Of a DNA stretch of 64,000 bases, positions 47,752-60,350 are shown in pieces. The stretch covers positions 496,001 through 560,000 of the forward strand of contig JAREIK010000343.1 of assembly GCA_029783825.1 (NCBI GenBank). The letters run 5' to 3'. The first letter of the stretch is position 1, and each line of letters opens with the position of its first letter. Below the pieces are notes generated by a model. That model did no database searches, was not told the origin of the DNA, and saw only the letters and a program-made list of their open reading frames with translations. The position numbers were made by a program, and so were the translations under genes. The stretch comes from Sapria himalayana. Taxonomy: Eukaryota; Streptophyta; Magnoliopsida; Malpighiales; Rafflesiaceae.

Positions 47752-49805
47752 TGGTTTTTATTAAATTAATCTCATCCCCATTCTCATTTATTTTATTACA
47801 CTAAAATCTAATTAATTAAAAAATATATATCAAAACTCAAAAATAATGAAATTTGTGTATTAAATAAGTCAGTCCGAAATTATACAAAGAATTTAAACTT
47901 AAGTTTAATTTCTTAAAAAATTAAATTTATGTTTTTATAAATAATTTAATATATTTGTTTTGACAAAGCTGATATTCCAACTCATGTTTTCAACTATACA
48001 AAATAATTCTAACACGCACAACAAATTAAATAGCATCTAATTAAGATAAATATATAAATTTACATACACTAATACAATTATATATATATATGTGTGTGTG
48101 TAACTATATATGTATATATTGACATGTGTATATTTATATACACACTTAGATACACACATACACATGTATTTATGTGTCTTTGTGTGTGTGTTTATATGTT
48201 CGTATTCATATGTATATGTATATATATATTATGTATGTATGTATTTTTATTTATCTAGGCACACATAAATGTTGTGTGTGTGTGTGTGTGTGTGTCTGTG
48301 TTTGTGTGTGTGTGTGTGTATTCAAGGATCACATCATTTTGTTGGGATTACCTCATAAGGTGTTTAATATCATATTTTTTTATATTATATATATTATATT
48401 AAATTTTTATTCTGTCTTCTAATGTACCAATCCAAGCAGACCCGACAATCTCCTTGTCTGCCCTATTTTGGGCAAGCCAACTAAGGTTACTGGTTTAATT
48501 CTAAAAGTTCAAGACTAACCTTGAGGATACGAGTTTGATCTTCATTCTTCATAGATGCCAAGTACGGGATCATGGTTTTTTTGTCAATTGCTCTCCTCGT
48601 ATAGTTGAGATGGAAGACTTACCTATTCTGATTATAAGGCCCAATTGTAGGGGGCTGAGAGATAATATGAGATGAGTTGAACAGAGGGAGAAACTAACAA
48701 AAATATACTTGGATGAGTTTTCTCTTAAAAATAAACAGTCGCACTTAAATAATTTGTGTTGCATATTTTTTTAATTATCAAAAAAAAAAGCAACTTTTTT
48801 TTTTTACTTATTAGAGTTACTAATATTTTATGATACATATTTAGCAATGATCAAATAATTTCTTTATATTATTCTAATAATAAGGGGGCTCACAGAGGTT
48901 AAATGATATTTTAGTCAGAAATTAAATTAATTAGACTACGAGAGGCTAATCAATTGCAGGGTTAGATGATAATTAAATATATTTATAAGTTTTTAATTAT
49001 TTTTACTTTGAATTTTGTGTATGATATTATTTGCATATTTTTACTATGTAAATAAATACTTCATCCCTAAATATATCATGATATATTCGTGTATTTTTTG
49101 ACATAAAATTTTGGTAATTAATATAATAATAAAAATGAAATTAGAGCATAATGATTATTCTAAAGTTATAATAAAAATATTAATGTATATAATATATAAT
49201 TTGTTTATATTATATCACATTGATAAATAATAAATATATTAATTTATAACATTATTTATTTATAATAGATGCATTACATTTTTTATTCAAATATAGATAT
49301 GTTATTTGAATATAATGAATATAAAGCTTGTATTATATTAAAGTACAATTTAATATATAAATAAAATTATTATTTTTTCCTTATTGTGGGTACGTATATA
49401 ATAAAAAAATTATTTAAATATATGTATTTTTCTATTATTCAAATTTATTGAAAACAAAATTGTAATTATATTTCTATATTATATTTAATCTTATTTATTT
49501 ATCAGAGTTGTAGTACATTATTAATTCAAATATATAATTATATGCTTGTTTAATTTATTCAAATACACTGAATATAAAAATTAAATTAAATTTAAGTATT
49601 TTATAATGTCTAACTAATATTGATATGATTTAATTCAAATATAAATTACCATAAGACCAAAAATATTTGAATATTTTTAGTATGTCATAATTATATTTGG
49701 ATATATCACAAATATATCTTATTATCTCTGGATATATAATAAATTTATTTTGTTATATTTGAATATATCAAAAAAATGTCATGTGTTATATCGATATATA
49801 TATGT

Positions 49806-49873
<68 letters not shown>

Positions 49874-50465
49874 TACTATATTCATATACATCACAAAAAT
49901 ATTAGGATATATCTTATCTTACAATTTTTTGTATGGTTTTTTTTTTTTAAATTTTTTATATTATTAATTTTATTATTTAATTATTATTTAATTATTATTA
50001 TTATTTTTGTTTTTTTATTTTTTCTTTGTTTTTTATTTTTTATTTTTAGTTTTTTATTTTTTTATTATTATTTTTTATTTTTTATTATTTTTATTATTTT
50101 TTATTTTATTATTCTTTTATTAATTTTATTTTTTTTTTAAATTATTTTATATGGTTACACATATATATTTGTTATTTTCAATATATGATATATTGTAGAT
50201 TTTTGATGATAATTATGAATTTATTAATTAATTTATATTTTGTTGCCCTATGTTATATAGGTAACCACGGATATATGGTATATTAATTTATATTTGTGAT
50301 TCATAACATATGGTAGTATATTATGAAATTATTAATTTATGAATCTATATTTGGGATCACAACCCGAACCCGAACCCGAACGGATCGAAAATAAAACATT
50401 CGTGGTCGCGGCGGGTTGGGGTTTGTGGTGGATGTCTGCGCTTTGTTGGGAGCTTGTTCGCCGGG
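47752..50465. other. AT-rich spacer with microsatellites
   Basis: TA/TG repeats at about 48080-48320 and a long TG run at 49800-49871, then a T-rich ATTATTTTT-type repeat at 49930-50135. Around 50355-50385 ACCCGA is repeated three times. No gene is supported before the small gene at 50466. Confidence 0.6.
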
Positions 50466-53400
50466 ATGCGCCCCGGCACGGGCTTCTGGTTTCCGCGCAT
50501 GATATCCTCCTGGTCCGAAGAACTGAAGAAAGACGGAGTGCGTGCTCTAGAGGTTTCCTCCCTCTCTGCTCTCGATTCTTCTGTAGCTGCTTTAAAATTT
50601 TATTAATGGAATTTGAAATGAACTGCAAGATAGTACGTTTTCGTAGAACTGCCGCCACTTTTTAATTTCGACGACAGATTTCAATTTGATCCGCAAAATT
50701 ATTTTATAGAATGTGTCGTCTGAAAGCATGCCTGGATGGAAGATGCTACTAATTTGGAAATCTCGCCTTCTGGAAGACGGTGACTGGCGACCCACTTTTA
50801 TAATTAGGGTTTGCAGGAACACGGTGCAAACCCTAATCACACTTGGGTTATCTACATGGCGTTTTACATACTCAAAGTGATCATAGAACCCTAAATATTA
50901 GGATCTAACCAATACTTATCCAAAATACAGATATGCTGATGATTGGCGCCTAACCAATACTGTGGGGTAGTCATTATGCCCATCACCTAATCTCAACTTC
51001 ACAATGGACTAATTTATTTTGTAGCCTTTCCTGTAAGGTCTCTTTAGGAATGAAACTCCACATTCATATGCTTGTTGGGTCCATGTATAATTTTATTTTT
51101 AGATAGATAAATGGCTGAATTGTTATCACACATTATAATAGTATAGTGTATAGTTGATGACAAGTTTATATCGTAGTTGCAATAAAATTAGCTTTTGGAG
51201 TTGATAAAGTCATAATTTGATCTTTAGACTGTTTGATGGTTGAATCGTTATCACATATTATTGTAGTACAATCAATAGTTGTTAAATTGATATTTGAATT
51301 GAGAATAAGAATGTTTGATTAGTGAATCGAGAATCAAGAATCAAAAATTGAATCAAATCAAATTATGAATCAAATTTTATGTAATTTTTTTCATGTTAAT
51401 TAATTCCTATTTTCTATAGTTGATAAATTTGTTTAATATTTTAAATTTTATTTTTATAATTTGTTTTAGTAGTTTGTTATTTTTTTTACGTTAAATTTGT
51501 AGTACCAAATGTTGTTATTATTTTTTTTCACATAATTAAATCTTAAGCTAGTAATTTTTTTTGGTATTTTTATTTTTATTTTTGTGATTTTTAATGATCT
51601 TGGTTTTTTGAGAATCAGTATTAAATCGATTCATTTAAATTAATTTTTTGTGATTCAGCGATTCACTTTTTGATTCATGCATATTTTTAATTATTTTTAG
51701 GAGTCCAATTATCTATCTTTTGAATCGTGAATTGAATCGTGAATCGTATAATTTTGATAATAGTGATTACAGTATCTATCAGAATGGCTCTTTTCTTTTT
51801 AAATTTTATTCATTCAGATTTATTGTCAAGTATAGATTGTAGTTGCAACAAATTTAGCTTTTGTGGTTGATAATTTTATAATAGCCTACTTTTTTTTAAA
51901 AAAATCATGAAACAATACTTGAATTCTTTAAAAACACTTAACTTAATCATTGTGCACTTATTGTGTATATATCTATTGATGGTGTTACTTTCTTTCTTTT
52001 AAAATCATGCTAACACCTTACCATCTCTTTCTTTCTTTTTTTAATGGATTTCATAGTTTATAGTTTTTTTTAAGTATCAAAGCGCTCTCTTAGTTGCTTG
52101 TAGATGTATCTTTATTGGTTTTGTCATATATCTATTGATGAGACAAATAACAAATATTATGTCAGGTCTTATGGCAGTGGGATGCATTAAATTGCTTACC
52201 AACGGCTTGTGATGCGTATAACAAATATTGCCCTTTTATATTGGGTTATTCAAATTGAGATGGCCACTAATTGTGTGTTCCCATTTATAGTGTAATACAA
52301 TAAAAAAAATAAATATATTATCAAGATTATTATATTAATCTTATTTTATGATTAAGGAACACAGGTGTTATTATAAGATATAGTATCTATAAGATTGTCG
52401 TGATGTGGGTTCATAGATAAAGATAGATGTGTGAGAATTTATAAGAATAAAATTAAAAAAATTAAATGATTAGAAAATATGCAGGCATAAAATTCACAAA
52501 TAATAAAATCGGAAAGACATATCTTATGTGATTTAGAGATATGAAAAAATTATATATGATTTTAATTAAGTAATATTTTGATTTGTAATAGGTCATGTCT
52601 TGGTGCGATAATAAATATCTTCATCTAAGAGTGGTAGGTATAGGTGTCGATTTTATTATTATTTTAATTGTATGAAATTATTAAAATTTTATCAATTTTA
52701 TTATTTTTAAAATCTAATAAAAAATTTTCATGCCCAACATAATTTAACATAATATAAAAACATAATGTATATCATATTTATGATTTTTAAGTTTTTTAAT
52801 TGTTGATGCTAAAATAGTTATTGAGGTGTCCCTTCTCTACTTACTTGATGATAGCAACTTTCTTTAGGGTTGGATTTCAGTGCTCTGTCTCCTTGTTCTC
52901 TCTTCAGTAATGTGGCTCAAACAGAGTTTTCGGCCACGATAAATGGGCCTGTTTTCTGCCCTACAATTTGAAGCCTAAAATGTTCTAACTCATTGATGAA
53001 AATCTTTCTAGTTCATGCTTTGTTTGCGTGCAGAAATGGTGGGAACTGTCTTTACACATGTTCACGATATGCTCCCCATGGTAATCTAGCTGGCAAAGAG
53101 TGTATTACCTACTTTGCCCCTAGAGCCTCGAGGCACTTATATGGCTCAGATAAATCTATCATGTTGTTGGAACGAGCGTCTTACCTACTTTGCCCTTGAG
53201 GTCTCGAGGCACTTGTATGGATCAGTTGAATCAATCATGTTGAAATGAGTATCTTACCTACTTTGCCCCTAGGGCTTCGAGGTACTTATATGGATCAGTT
53301 GAATCTATCATGCTGTTATAATGAGTATCTTACCTACTTTACCCCTAGGGCTTCGAGGTACTTGTATGGGTCAGTTGAATCTATCATGCTGTTATAATGA

Positions 53401-55414
53401 GTATCTTACCTACTTTGCCCCTAGGGCTTCGAGGTACTTGTATGGGTTAGTTGAATCCATCATGCTGTTATAATGAGTATCTTACCTACTTTGCCCCTAG
53501 GGCTTCGAGGTACTTGTATGGGTCAGTTGAATCTATCATGCTGTTATAATGAGTATCTTACCTAATTTGCCCCTAGGGCTTCGAGGTACTTGTATGGGTA
53601 AGTTGAATCCATCATGTTGTTATAATGAGTATCTTACCTACTTTGCCCCTAGGGCTTCGAGGTACTTGTATGGGTAAGTTGAATCTATCATGCTGTTATA
53701 ATGAGTATCTTACCTACTTTGCCCCTAGGGCTTTGAGGTACTTATATGGGTCAGTTGAATCCATCATGATGTTATAATGAGTATCTTACCTACTTTGCCC
53801 CTAGGGCTTCGAGGTACTTGTATGTGTCAGTTGAATCTATCATGCTGTTATAATGAGTATCTTACCTACTTTGCCCCTAGGGCTTCGAGGTACTTGTATG
53901 GGTAAGTTGAATCCATCATGCTGTTATAATGAGTATCTTACCTACTTTGCCCCTAGGGCTTCGAGGTACTTGTATGGGTAAGTTGAATCCATCATGCTGT
54001 TATAATGAGTATCTTACCTACTTTGCCCCTAGGGCTTCGAGGTACTTGTATGGGTAAGTTGAATCTATCATGCTGTTATAATGAGTATCTTACCTACTTT
54101 GTCTCTAGGGCTTCGAGGTACTTGCATGGGTCAGTTGAATCTATCATGCTGTTATAATGAGTATCTTACCTACTTTTCCCCTTAGGGCTTCGAGGTACTT
54201 ATATGGGTCAGTTGAATCTATCATGCTGTTATAATGAATATCTTACCTACTTTGCCCCTAGGGCCTCGAGGTACTTATATGGGTCAGTTGAATCTTACAT
54301 GTTAGAACGAGTGTCTTATTTACTTTGCCACTAGGGTCTCTAGGCACTTATATGGGTCAGTTGAATATATCATACTATTAGAATGAGTGTCTTAACTACT
54401 TTGTTCCTAATGCCTCGAGGCACTTATATGGGTCAGTTGAAAATATAATTGCTACTAAGAATGGGTGTCTTGTCTACTTTGCCCCTAGAGCCTCGAGGTA
54501 CTTATATGGCCCAGTTAAATCTATTATGTTGCTTGAACGAGTGTCTTGCCTACATTGCTCTTGAGGTTTTGAGGCACTTATATGGGTCAGTTGAATCTAT
54601 TATGTTGTTGAGATGAGGTTTTTACCTACTTTGCCCTTAAGGTCTTGAGGCACTTATATGTATCAGTTGAAACTATCATGTTGTTGAAATAAGTATCATA
54701 CCTATTTTATCCCTAGAGCTTCGTGGCACTTGTATGGGTCATTTGAATCTATCATGATGTTATAATGAGTTTTTTTACCTACTTTGCCCCTAGGGCTTCG
54801 AGGCACTTGTATGGGTCAGTTGAATATATTATGATGTTAGAATGAGTGTCCTGCCTGCTTTGCCCCTAGGGTTTCGAGGTACTTATATGGGTCAGTTGAA
54901 TCTATCATGCTGTTATAATGAGTATTTTTCCTACTTTGCCCCTAGGGCTTCAAGGTACTTATATGGGTCAGTTGAATCTATTATATTGTTGAAATGAGTT
55001 TCTTACCTACTTTGCCCTTGAGGTCTTGAGGCACTTAAATGTATCAGTTGAAGCTATCATGTTGTTGAAATAAGTATCATACCTACTTTACCCCTAGAGC
55101 TTCGTGGCACTTATATGGGTCATTTGAATCTATCATGATGTTATAATGAGTTTTTTTATCTACTTTGCCCCTAGCGCATCGAAGCGCTTATAAATTAGTT
55201 GAATCTATCATGTTGTTGGAACGAGTTTCTTACCTACTTTGCCCCTAGGGACCCGAGGCACTTATGTGGGTCACTTGAATCTATCATGTTGTCGGAAAGT
55301 GTGTCTAGCCCACTTTGCCCAAACTGCCCTGAGCCACTCATGTGCATGTGCAGCAGCTCTTTCGAATTGTTGACCCAGACACACAAAAAACTGCTATGGG
55401 TAATTCTTGCATGA
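50466..55414 (+). CDS. Predicted 64-residue protein, three exons
   Basis: Exons 50466-50552, 53034-53080 and 55354-55414 join in frame with GT-AG introns to 195 bases including the stop. The product starts MRPGTGFWFPRM, continues SSWSEELKKDGVRALE and KWWELSLHMFT, and ends FELLTQTHKKLLWVILA. It is rich in Trp and amphipathic stretches; no family is recognised. The exon 3 acceptor is a CAGCAG tandem that would add or drop one serine. Intron 1 (2.5 kb) holds a copia relic and MITE C copy 2. Intron 2 (2.3 kb) is almost entirely a 76-bp satellite. The model rests on splice signals and coherence of the joined peptide alone; it could be chance, or the first exon could be part of another transcript. 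Confidence 0.38.
50930..51260 (-). mobile_element. Copia RNase H fragment
   Basis: The minus strand gives CDN, then SKxKIIHGPNKHMNVEFHS, then RDLTGKATK, matching the end of copia RNase H (CDNxSAIxLSKNPxxHxRTKHIxVxxHFIRD). A partial duplicate of its TTATCACA block follows on the left side of MITE C copy 2, and a GTAGTTGCAA block recurs at about 51840. Confidence 0.55.
51274..51765. mobile_element. MITE family C, copy 2
   Basis: Shares the left end (ATAGTTGTTAAATTGA), the AATCGAGAATC core, the TTCATGCATATTTTTAATT block and the right end GAATTGAATCGTGAATCGTA with the copy at 35847-36483. No clean target duplication. In intron 1 of the predicted small gene. Confidence 0.65.
52585..52650 (+). repeat. 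SINE-like repeat E, partial copy
   Basis: GGTCATGTCTTGGTGCGATAA and TTCATCTAAGAGTGG match the A-box part of repeat E. Only this part is kept. Confidence 0.4.
53090..55325 (+). repeat. 76-bp satellite array, about 29 units
   Basis: Head-to-tail units of 76 bp (for example starts at 53401, 53477 and 53553) with core TACCTACTTTGCCCCTAGGG, then CTTCGAGGTACTTGTATGGG and TCAGTTGAATCTATCATG. Central units are nearly identical; both edges are diverged, the usual pattern of unequal exchange. Each unit has a pyrimidine-rich CCCCTAG and, in several units, GGGTAAGTTG. Confidence 0.95.
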
Positions 55415-55430
55415 TCTCTGTAATTTTGCA

Positions 55431-55759
55431 TTAAAGCCTAATTACCATCTGCCAAAGGCTTCTTCTCCATTTGTTCCTGCAGAAGCCATTGTCGAACAAA
55501 CACAGTAGCTGACGAACTGCTTCTACTGTGACAGAGCAGGAGGAGGAGCTCGGCTCTGTTCTAATGGAGAAGACAGCTGCTCCACTGGGGATGCTGCAAG
55601 TGCCTCTGGCTGCCAATGTCATCATCGGGGCACTGTTTCTAACCAATTAATGAGAGACGCATCTCTTAACTTAAGAGCTTAGCTAGCGAGTCCTATACAG
55701 CCTGGAACAGTTCTTCACAGCTGTTTTATTGTTAAAGAAATGACACAACGCTAAGGCTA
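55431..55759 (-). other. Probable 3' UTR of the AHL gene
   Basis: Non-AT-rich sequence directly downstream of the AHL stop on the minus strand. A 71-codon frame (55646-55431) looks incidental. Confidence 0.4.
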
Positions 55760-56271
55760 CTAATGGTGGTTCCATGGCATGCTCGAGATGCCATGTGGCG
55801 GGGCGTTGCTGTTGGTGCAGGCTGCGGGGCTCCGATTGCGTGGGCTGCTGCCAATCCCAATGCCAATCCCACCTGATGATTCGCTTAGGGTTCCTCTCGA
55901 GGGTGGGCTGCTGCCTCTTCCCGTGGGCTCTGTTTGATTTCCCATCTTCTTAGCTTCTCTGTGACCATCTGCTATGAAACTCCCCACAATCACCTGTTGA
56001 TGTCAATGGCAGCACAGAGCCATCACGTGTAAAACCTGCAGCTTTTTTTTTTTTTCTTTTTTCTTTTTGAAGTTGATGAACGTGGAGCAATTGTCGCGGA
56101 GAAGCTTACCTGTACGGGAGATGCAGCCATTAGCAGGCCTGCCACTCCTCCACCCAGCACGCGGCCATCTGGGCCTGATAGCGACACACTTAGCCCTCCA
56201 GTTCTGCTCCTCTGCCCCCCATTTTCTGACAACATGAATGAGCCGGAAAGCGACAGGATCTCAAATCTCCC
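55760..56271 (-). CDS. AHL (AT-hook/PPC) protein, last two exons
   Basis: Two minus-strand exons, 56271-56110 and 55993-55760, join in phase. The first begins GRFEILSLSGSFMLSENGG and continues SRTGGLSVSLSGPDGRVLGG and GVAGLLMAASPVQ. The second continues VIVGSFIADG and a low-complexity Ser/Gly/Pro tail to a stop at 55760-55762. This is the second half of the PPC (DUF296) domain of AT-hook nuclear-localised proteins; the SENGGQRSRTGG version is the type found in intron-containing AHLs. The PPC domain mediates oligomerisation on AT-rich DNA. The upstream exons with the AT-hook and the first half of PPC are not found up to 64000, so the gene is either truncated here or has an intron longer than 7.7 kb. 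Confidence 0.9.
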
Positions 56272-57101
56272 CTGCGCACGCACGAAGAACCAATACAACA
56301 TCAAAACTAGTCGCCAGAGCACGCATCACACACGTGGAATCATAAAGTGTGTGAGTGTCAATTTGATGAATAAATGATGCCAAAGCTAAGGAATATGTGT
56401 GTGTGCGTGCGTCCCATCACTTACTGCATCACTTGTGCATGCAGCATATACCCATGGAATTATAAAATGATGTTCTTGCCTTTCATATCTAAGTGTGTGT
56501 GTCTTTGTTTTGTCTCTCTCTGTGAGTGTGTGTCTCTGTGCGAGTGTGTTTGTGTGTGTGTGTCTCTGTGTGTGTCTCTGTGTGAGTGTGTTTCTGTGTG
56601 TGTGTGTGTGTGTGTGTGTATTTCTGTGTGTGTGTGTGTCTGTGTGAGTGTGTCTCTGTGTCTGTGTTTGTTAGTGTGTGTCTGCATTTGTGTGTGTCTG
56701 TGTTTGTGTGTATCTGCGTTTGAGAGTGTGTCTGTCTGTGTGAGTGTGCGGGCGTCTGTGTGTGTTTAAAATTGAAAAAAAAAAAAAGGATGGTAAAGCT
56801 GCCATGAATGTATGAGGCAAAGAATGGTAGGGTAGAAATTCAACTTGAAGAAGAAGCAATTCAATTTAAGAACCAATTCATGAACTGTGTTGGTCAATAC
56901 ATACACGAAGAGAGCCTGTGCCACCTGATATGCACACACATTTACAAGCAGCATCAGTGAAGCTGTAAGATTAGCCATGCAGCTGGTGATTCACACTACA
57001 CTTTGTTGAAGTTGTACATATCATACATACAACTTCGTCCCACAGCAGCTGGTGCGAATCCAACTCGCAACTCGCCTTATTTTTTTTTTTGTCCATGTGT
57101 G
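56272..57101. other. AHL intron or upstream sequence
   Basis: Contains a TG/TGTC-rich microsatellite (about 56490-56765) and a moderately AT-rich stretch. No AHL exon was recognised on the minus strand. Confidence 0.45.
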
Positions 57102-57105
57102 ATGC

Positions 57106-57144
<39 letters not shown>

Positions 57145-57282
57145 GCATATATATGCAGAAGCTCGATGAGGATAATGAGATTGATAAAATTCTTGTAATA
57201 ATTGTGTTTTATTTTTATTCAATTTGAATCTAGCATAAGTAGTGGAGTTCCCATAATGATGAAAATCTCATTTTATTCAAAT

Positions 57283-57324
<42 letters not shown>

Positions 57325-57354
57325 CTTCATAGGTAGGACACAAATTGAGTGTGT

Positions 57355-57386
<32 letters not shown>

Positions 57387-57388
57387 AA
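57102..57388. repeat. CA/TG microsatellites
   Basis: CA runs at about 57104-57136 and 57283-57320, and a TG run at about 57349-57386. Confidence 0.95.
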
Positions 57389-57601
57389 TCTAATTTTCTA
57401 ACTTTTATCTTATCTAGTGGGTAGAAACCACCAACTATGGAAACTTTTCTATAAAGAATTGAGACTAGAGATTAAATAAGAGGATACATGTCTTAAACTT
57501 CTAGTTGCGCTCTTCATGAAATAGATAAAACATAGTACTCATCACACTCTATAATTTTCTTGCACATATAATAGTTTATTCTCTTTACTTAGATCAAGTT
57601 A

Positions 57602-57962
57602 GGGGGTGTTATTTTTCTTTTACTTAATACTTAATAGAACTTTTTTTGAGATTAATGATTAATGATACTTAATAACATTAAGTGTTAAGTTTATTTTTTT
57701 TTAATATTTTATTTTTATTAAGGGTTGAAGGATTTTTGTTTACGAAGGGGAGCTCGATAAATGTTGGATCGAGTATTTTTCGTTCCAGCATTTTTTGGTT
57801 TGGCCTTTTTCTGAATAAATAAAAAAAATAAAGTAATAAGCTTAACATTTTAAGCATTTTTTAAATAATTTTAAGTGAAAATTGTTAAAAAATATAACAC
57901 GTTCCGGTTTAACGCTGAAATTGATTTGTTTTCAACGTTAAGCCGAAAAAACAAACACACCT
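57602..57962. mobile_element. Tourist-like (PIF/Harbinger) MITE
   Basis: Ends GGGGGTGTTATTTTTC and, read inward from the right, AGGTGTGTTTGTTTTTTCGG, flanked by TTA on both sides (57599-57601 and 57963-57965). Internal CTTAATACTTAATA and ACATTAAGTGTTAAG motifs are typical of this group. Confidence 0.68.
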
Positions 57963-58004
57963 TTAGTCTTCCCAGACTCTTTTATTAGGCATAATCTCAC
58001 CTAA

Positions 58005-58392
58005 CAATAGTAAATAAAATTTCTAATATATTCACTGACATATATCTAAAATATTCATAAATTTTAATTACTGATATATCCATCAAAATTAATATTTCTA
58101 TCATTGATTAGTACTCATCAATGATAAACATTTCTGATATATTCACCGATATATCCATAAATTCTAAGTATCGATATATTTATTAAGACTGATATATCTA
58201 TCCTTGATTGGTACTCATATACAAATACACACCGATATATCTTCGATATATCCATAAAATTCAAGTACCGATATATCCGTAAAAACTGATATTTTAATCA
58301 TTGGTACTCATGGAATAATACACACTGGTATATCTCCGATATACCAAATATATCATTCATAATCAAAAACAAAAATGACATTTTAATCCTTG
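58005..58392. mobile_element. GATATATC-rich hAT-like MITE, outer copy 3
   Basis: Left end CAATAGTAAATAAAATTTC and right end GACATTTTAATCCTTG match the family. Its body is split by a younger copy of the same family (58119-58303). Its own target duplication is not clear. Confidence 0.7.
58119..58303. mobile_element. GATATATC-rich hAT-like MITE, inner copy 4
   Basis: A 185-bp copy from CAATGATAAAC to TTTTAATCATTG with perfect 8-bp duplication GTACTCAT (58111-58118 and 58304-58311). The target is an internal motif (TTGATTGGTACTCAT) of the family itself. Confidence 0.9.
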
Positions 58393-58464
58393 CCTAAAAT
58401 GACCCTAACCCATAATAAATAGGATACATGTATTTTGCCCAGGAGGCTTATTTGATAGTCAGAA

Positions 58465-58718
58465 AATAGACACACATATAATAGAGTGCCTTACACTCTG
58501 ATACATATATAATGGAGTGCCTTACACTCTGACACATATATAATGGAGTACCTTACACTCTGACACGTATATAATGGGGTGCCTTACACTCTGACACATA
58601 TATAATGGAGTGACTTACACTCTGACACATATATAATGGAGTGCCTTACACTCTGACACATATATAATGGAGTGCCTTACACTCTGACACATATATAATG
58701 GAGTGCCTTACACTCTCC
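58465..58718 (+). repeat. 31-bp tandem repeat, about eight units
   Basis: Unit core CATATATAATGGAGTGCC then TTACACTCTGACA. Each unit holds the inverted repeat GAGTG-CCTTA-CACTC, so a transcript would form a string of small hairpins. Confidence 0.92.
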
Positions 58719-59207
58719 CCCAATAACTAAAATATATACCATCAATTGGAATACTTTATTTTTTAGATACTTCCTCGCGTATGATCAATTAATTTATCAT
58801 ACTTTTTCAAACAAGTAATCTTTTTCAAAAAAAATCTTATAAGAACACAATCTTCATTAGTATGTGTGGGGCACATAGATTATTGTATGAGTTGGAGTGC
58901 AATTTGATCATAATCACATCTTTCTTAAGACTTTGTGTGTGTATTTATAATTCCTTTTATTTTTTATCAATAAAATTTTGATGACATACTAATGCTTCTT
59001 ATAACACGTATTGATGATATTATTCTTACTTTCCCAACGAAAATATATATTCAGCATTATTTTAGAGTTCAATCTATTAACTTGGACACATGCATAAATT
59101 CCTTTTTTTTTCAAAAATATTTTTATCAAACAAAATTTTTCTTCAATATTCTACTATATAAATGAACATGAGAATATTTTGTATCAACTACATTAACATG
59201 AGAATAT

Positions 59208-59246
<39 letters not shown>

Positions 59247-60350
59247 ACAATCAACTACATGAACTAGAATACGAGGAAACTTAATTATAATATATGATAA
59301 TTATTATATATTATATTTATATATTATAAGCACAATTACTTATTTCATGAATTTTTTTCCATATTACTATTAGTATAATTTGCTATATAAAACAAGCGTA
59401 ACGTCATAATATTTTTTATAAAAAAACTATTCTTATTTTAATAAATTTTTTCTTATTTTATAAATTTGTTAATTATTCTTATTTTGATAAATTTTTTCTT
59501 GATCATACATAATATTTATTCCAAAATAATAAATATTTTTTAAGAGATAATCTTATCATATAAAACAATATTATTTTCAGATCCAAAACAAAATTAAAGA
59601 AAAAAAAAAGTCACATTTGCTCTTGCCTGTAAATCATTTTAGATAAAAACTCGAAGAGATTAAAATTTTAGTCACGAATCTATTGATTCCTCATTGTGAT
59701 GATCAAATCGTAAGATATTAATTCCAATTCAATATTTTATGATCAGATAAAGCATATAAAACTTAATTCTTATGTCATTTTAGGAAGAATATATATATAC
59801 TTCTCACAAATTTAGTATCAACCTAAGCAATAAATTATGATTTTTTTTTTAATATTTTCTCTTTTACTTCAACATGGCCATGAGGCACATAACTCAATTA
59901 TCGGGCACTCTCCCATATTTTAAATTTGTTTTACACACTAACGCATCCATCAATTTGTGGCGAATTGAATTTTGCATGTTGAGTGACCAAGCAAGGCCAG
60001 AACAAGAAGCTCAACAATTGTATATTTTTTAATCTCAAGTGTTGAGCTTAATTAAAGGTAATTCGAGGACCACTCGTCGCAGTGTTGTAGATCCAATATT
60101 TCACTAGCAGACGAAGCATGTCGAGCTTGATTTTCATTTCATAGAAAAAAAAGATTAATGATAGTTCGATAGCTATTACCTACATACCTATAAGCGAGTA
60201 GATTGCAGACATCTTCATAAAGGTGCTTAGAAGACTGCAATTATCTTTCTTTTTTCAAGCTGAGTGTGTTTGATATGTAACAATTATATTGTTTGTCTGA
60301 GAGCACTTGATATATAAGTTAACACAACACTAAAATATAGAATCATATTT
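58719..60350. other. AT-rich spacer
   Basis: No gene seen. A GA microsatellite lies at about 59206-59246. Confidence 0.5.

Noticed and set aside
53090..55325. Repetitive protein from the 76-bp array
   Set aside because: 76 is not a multiple of three and frames close with stops within one or two units.
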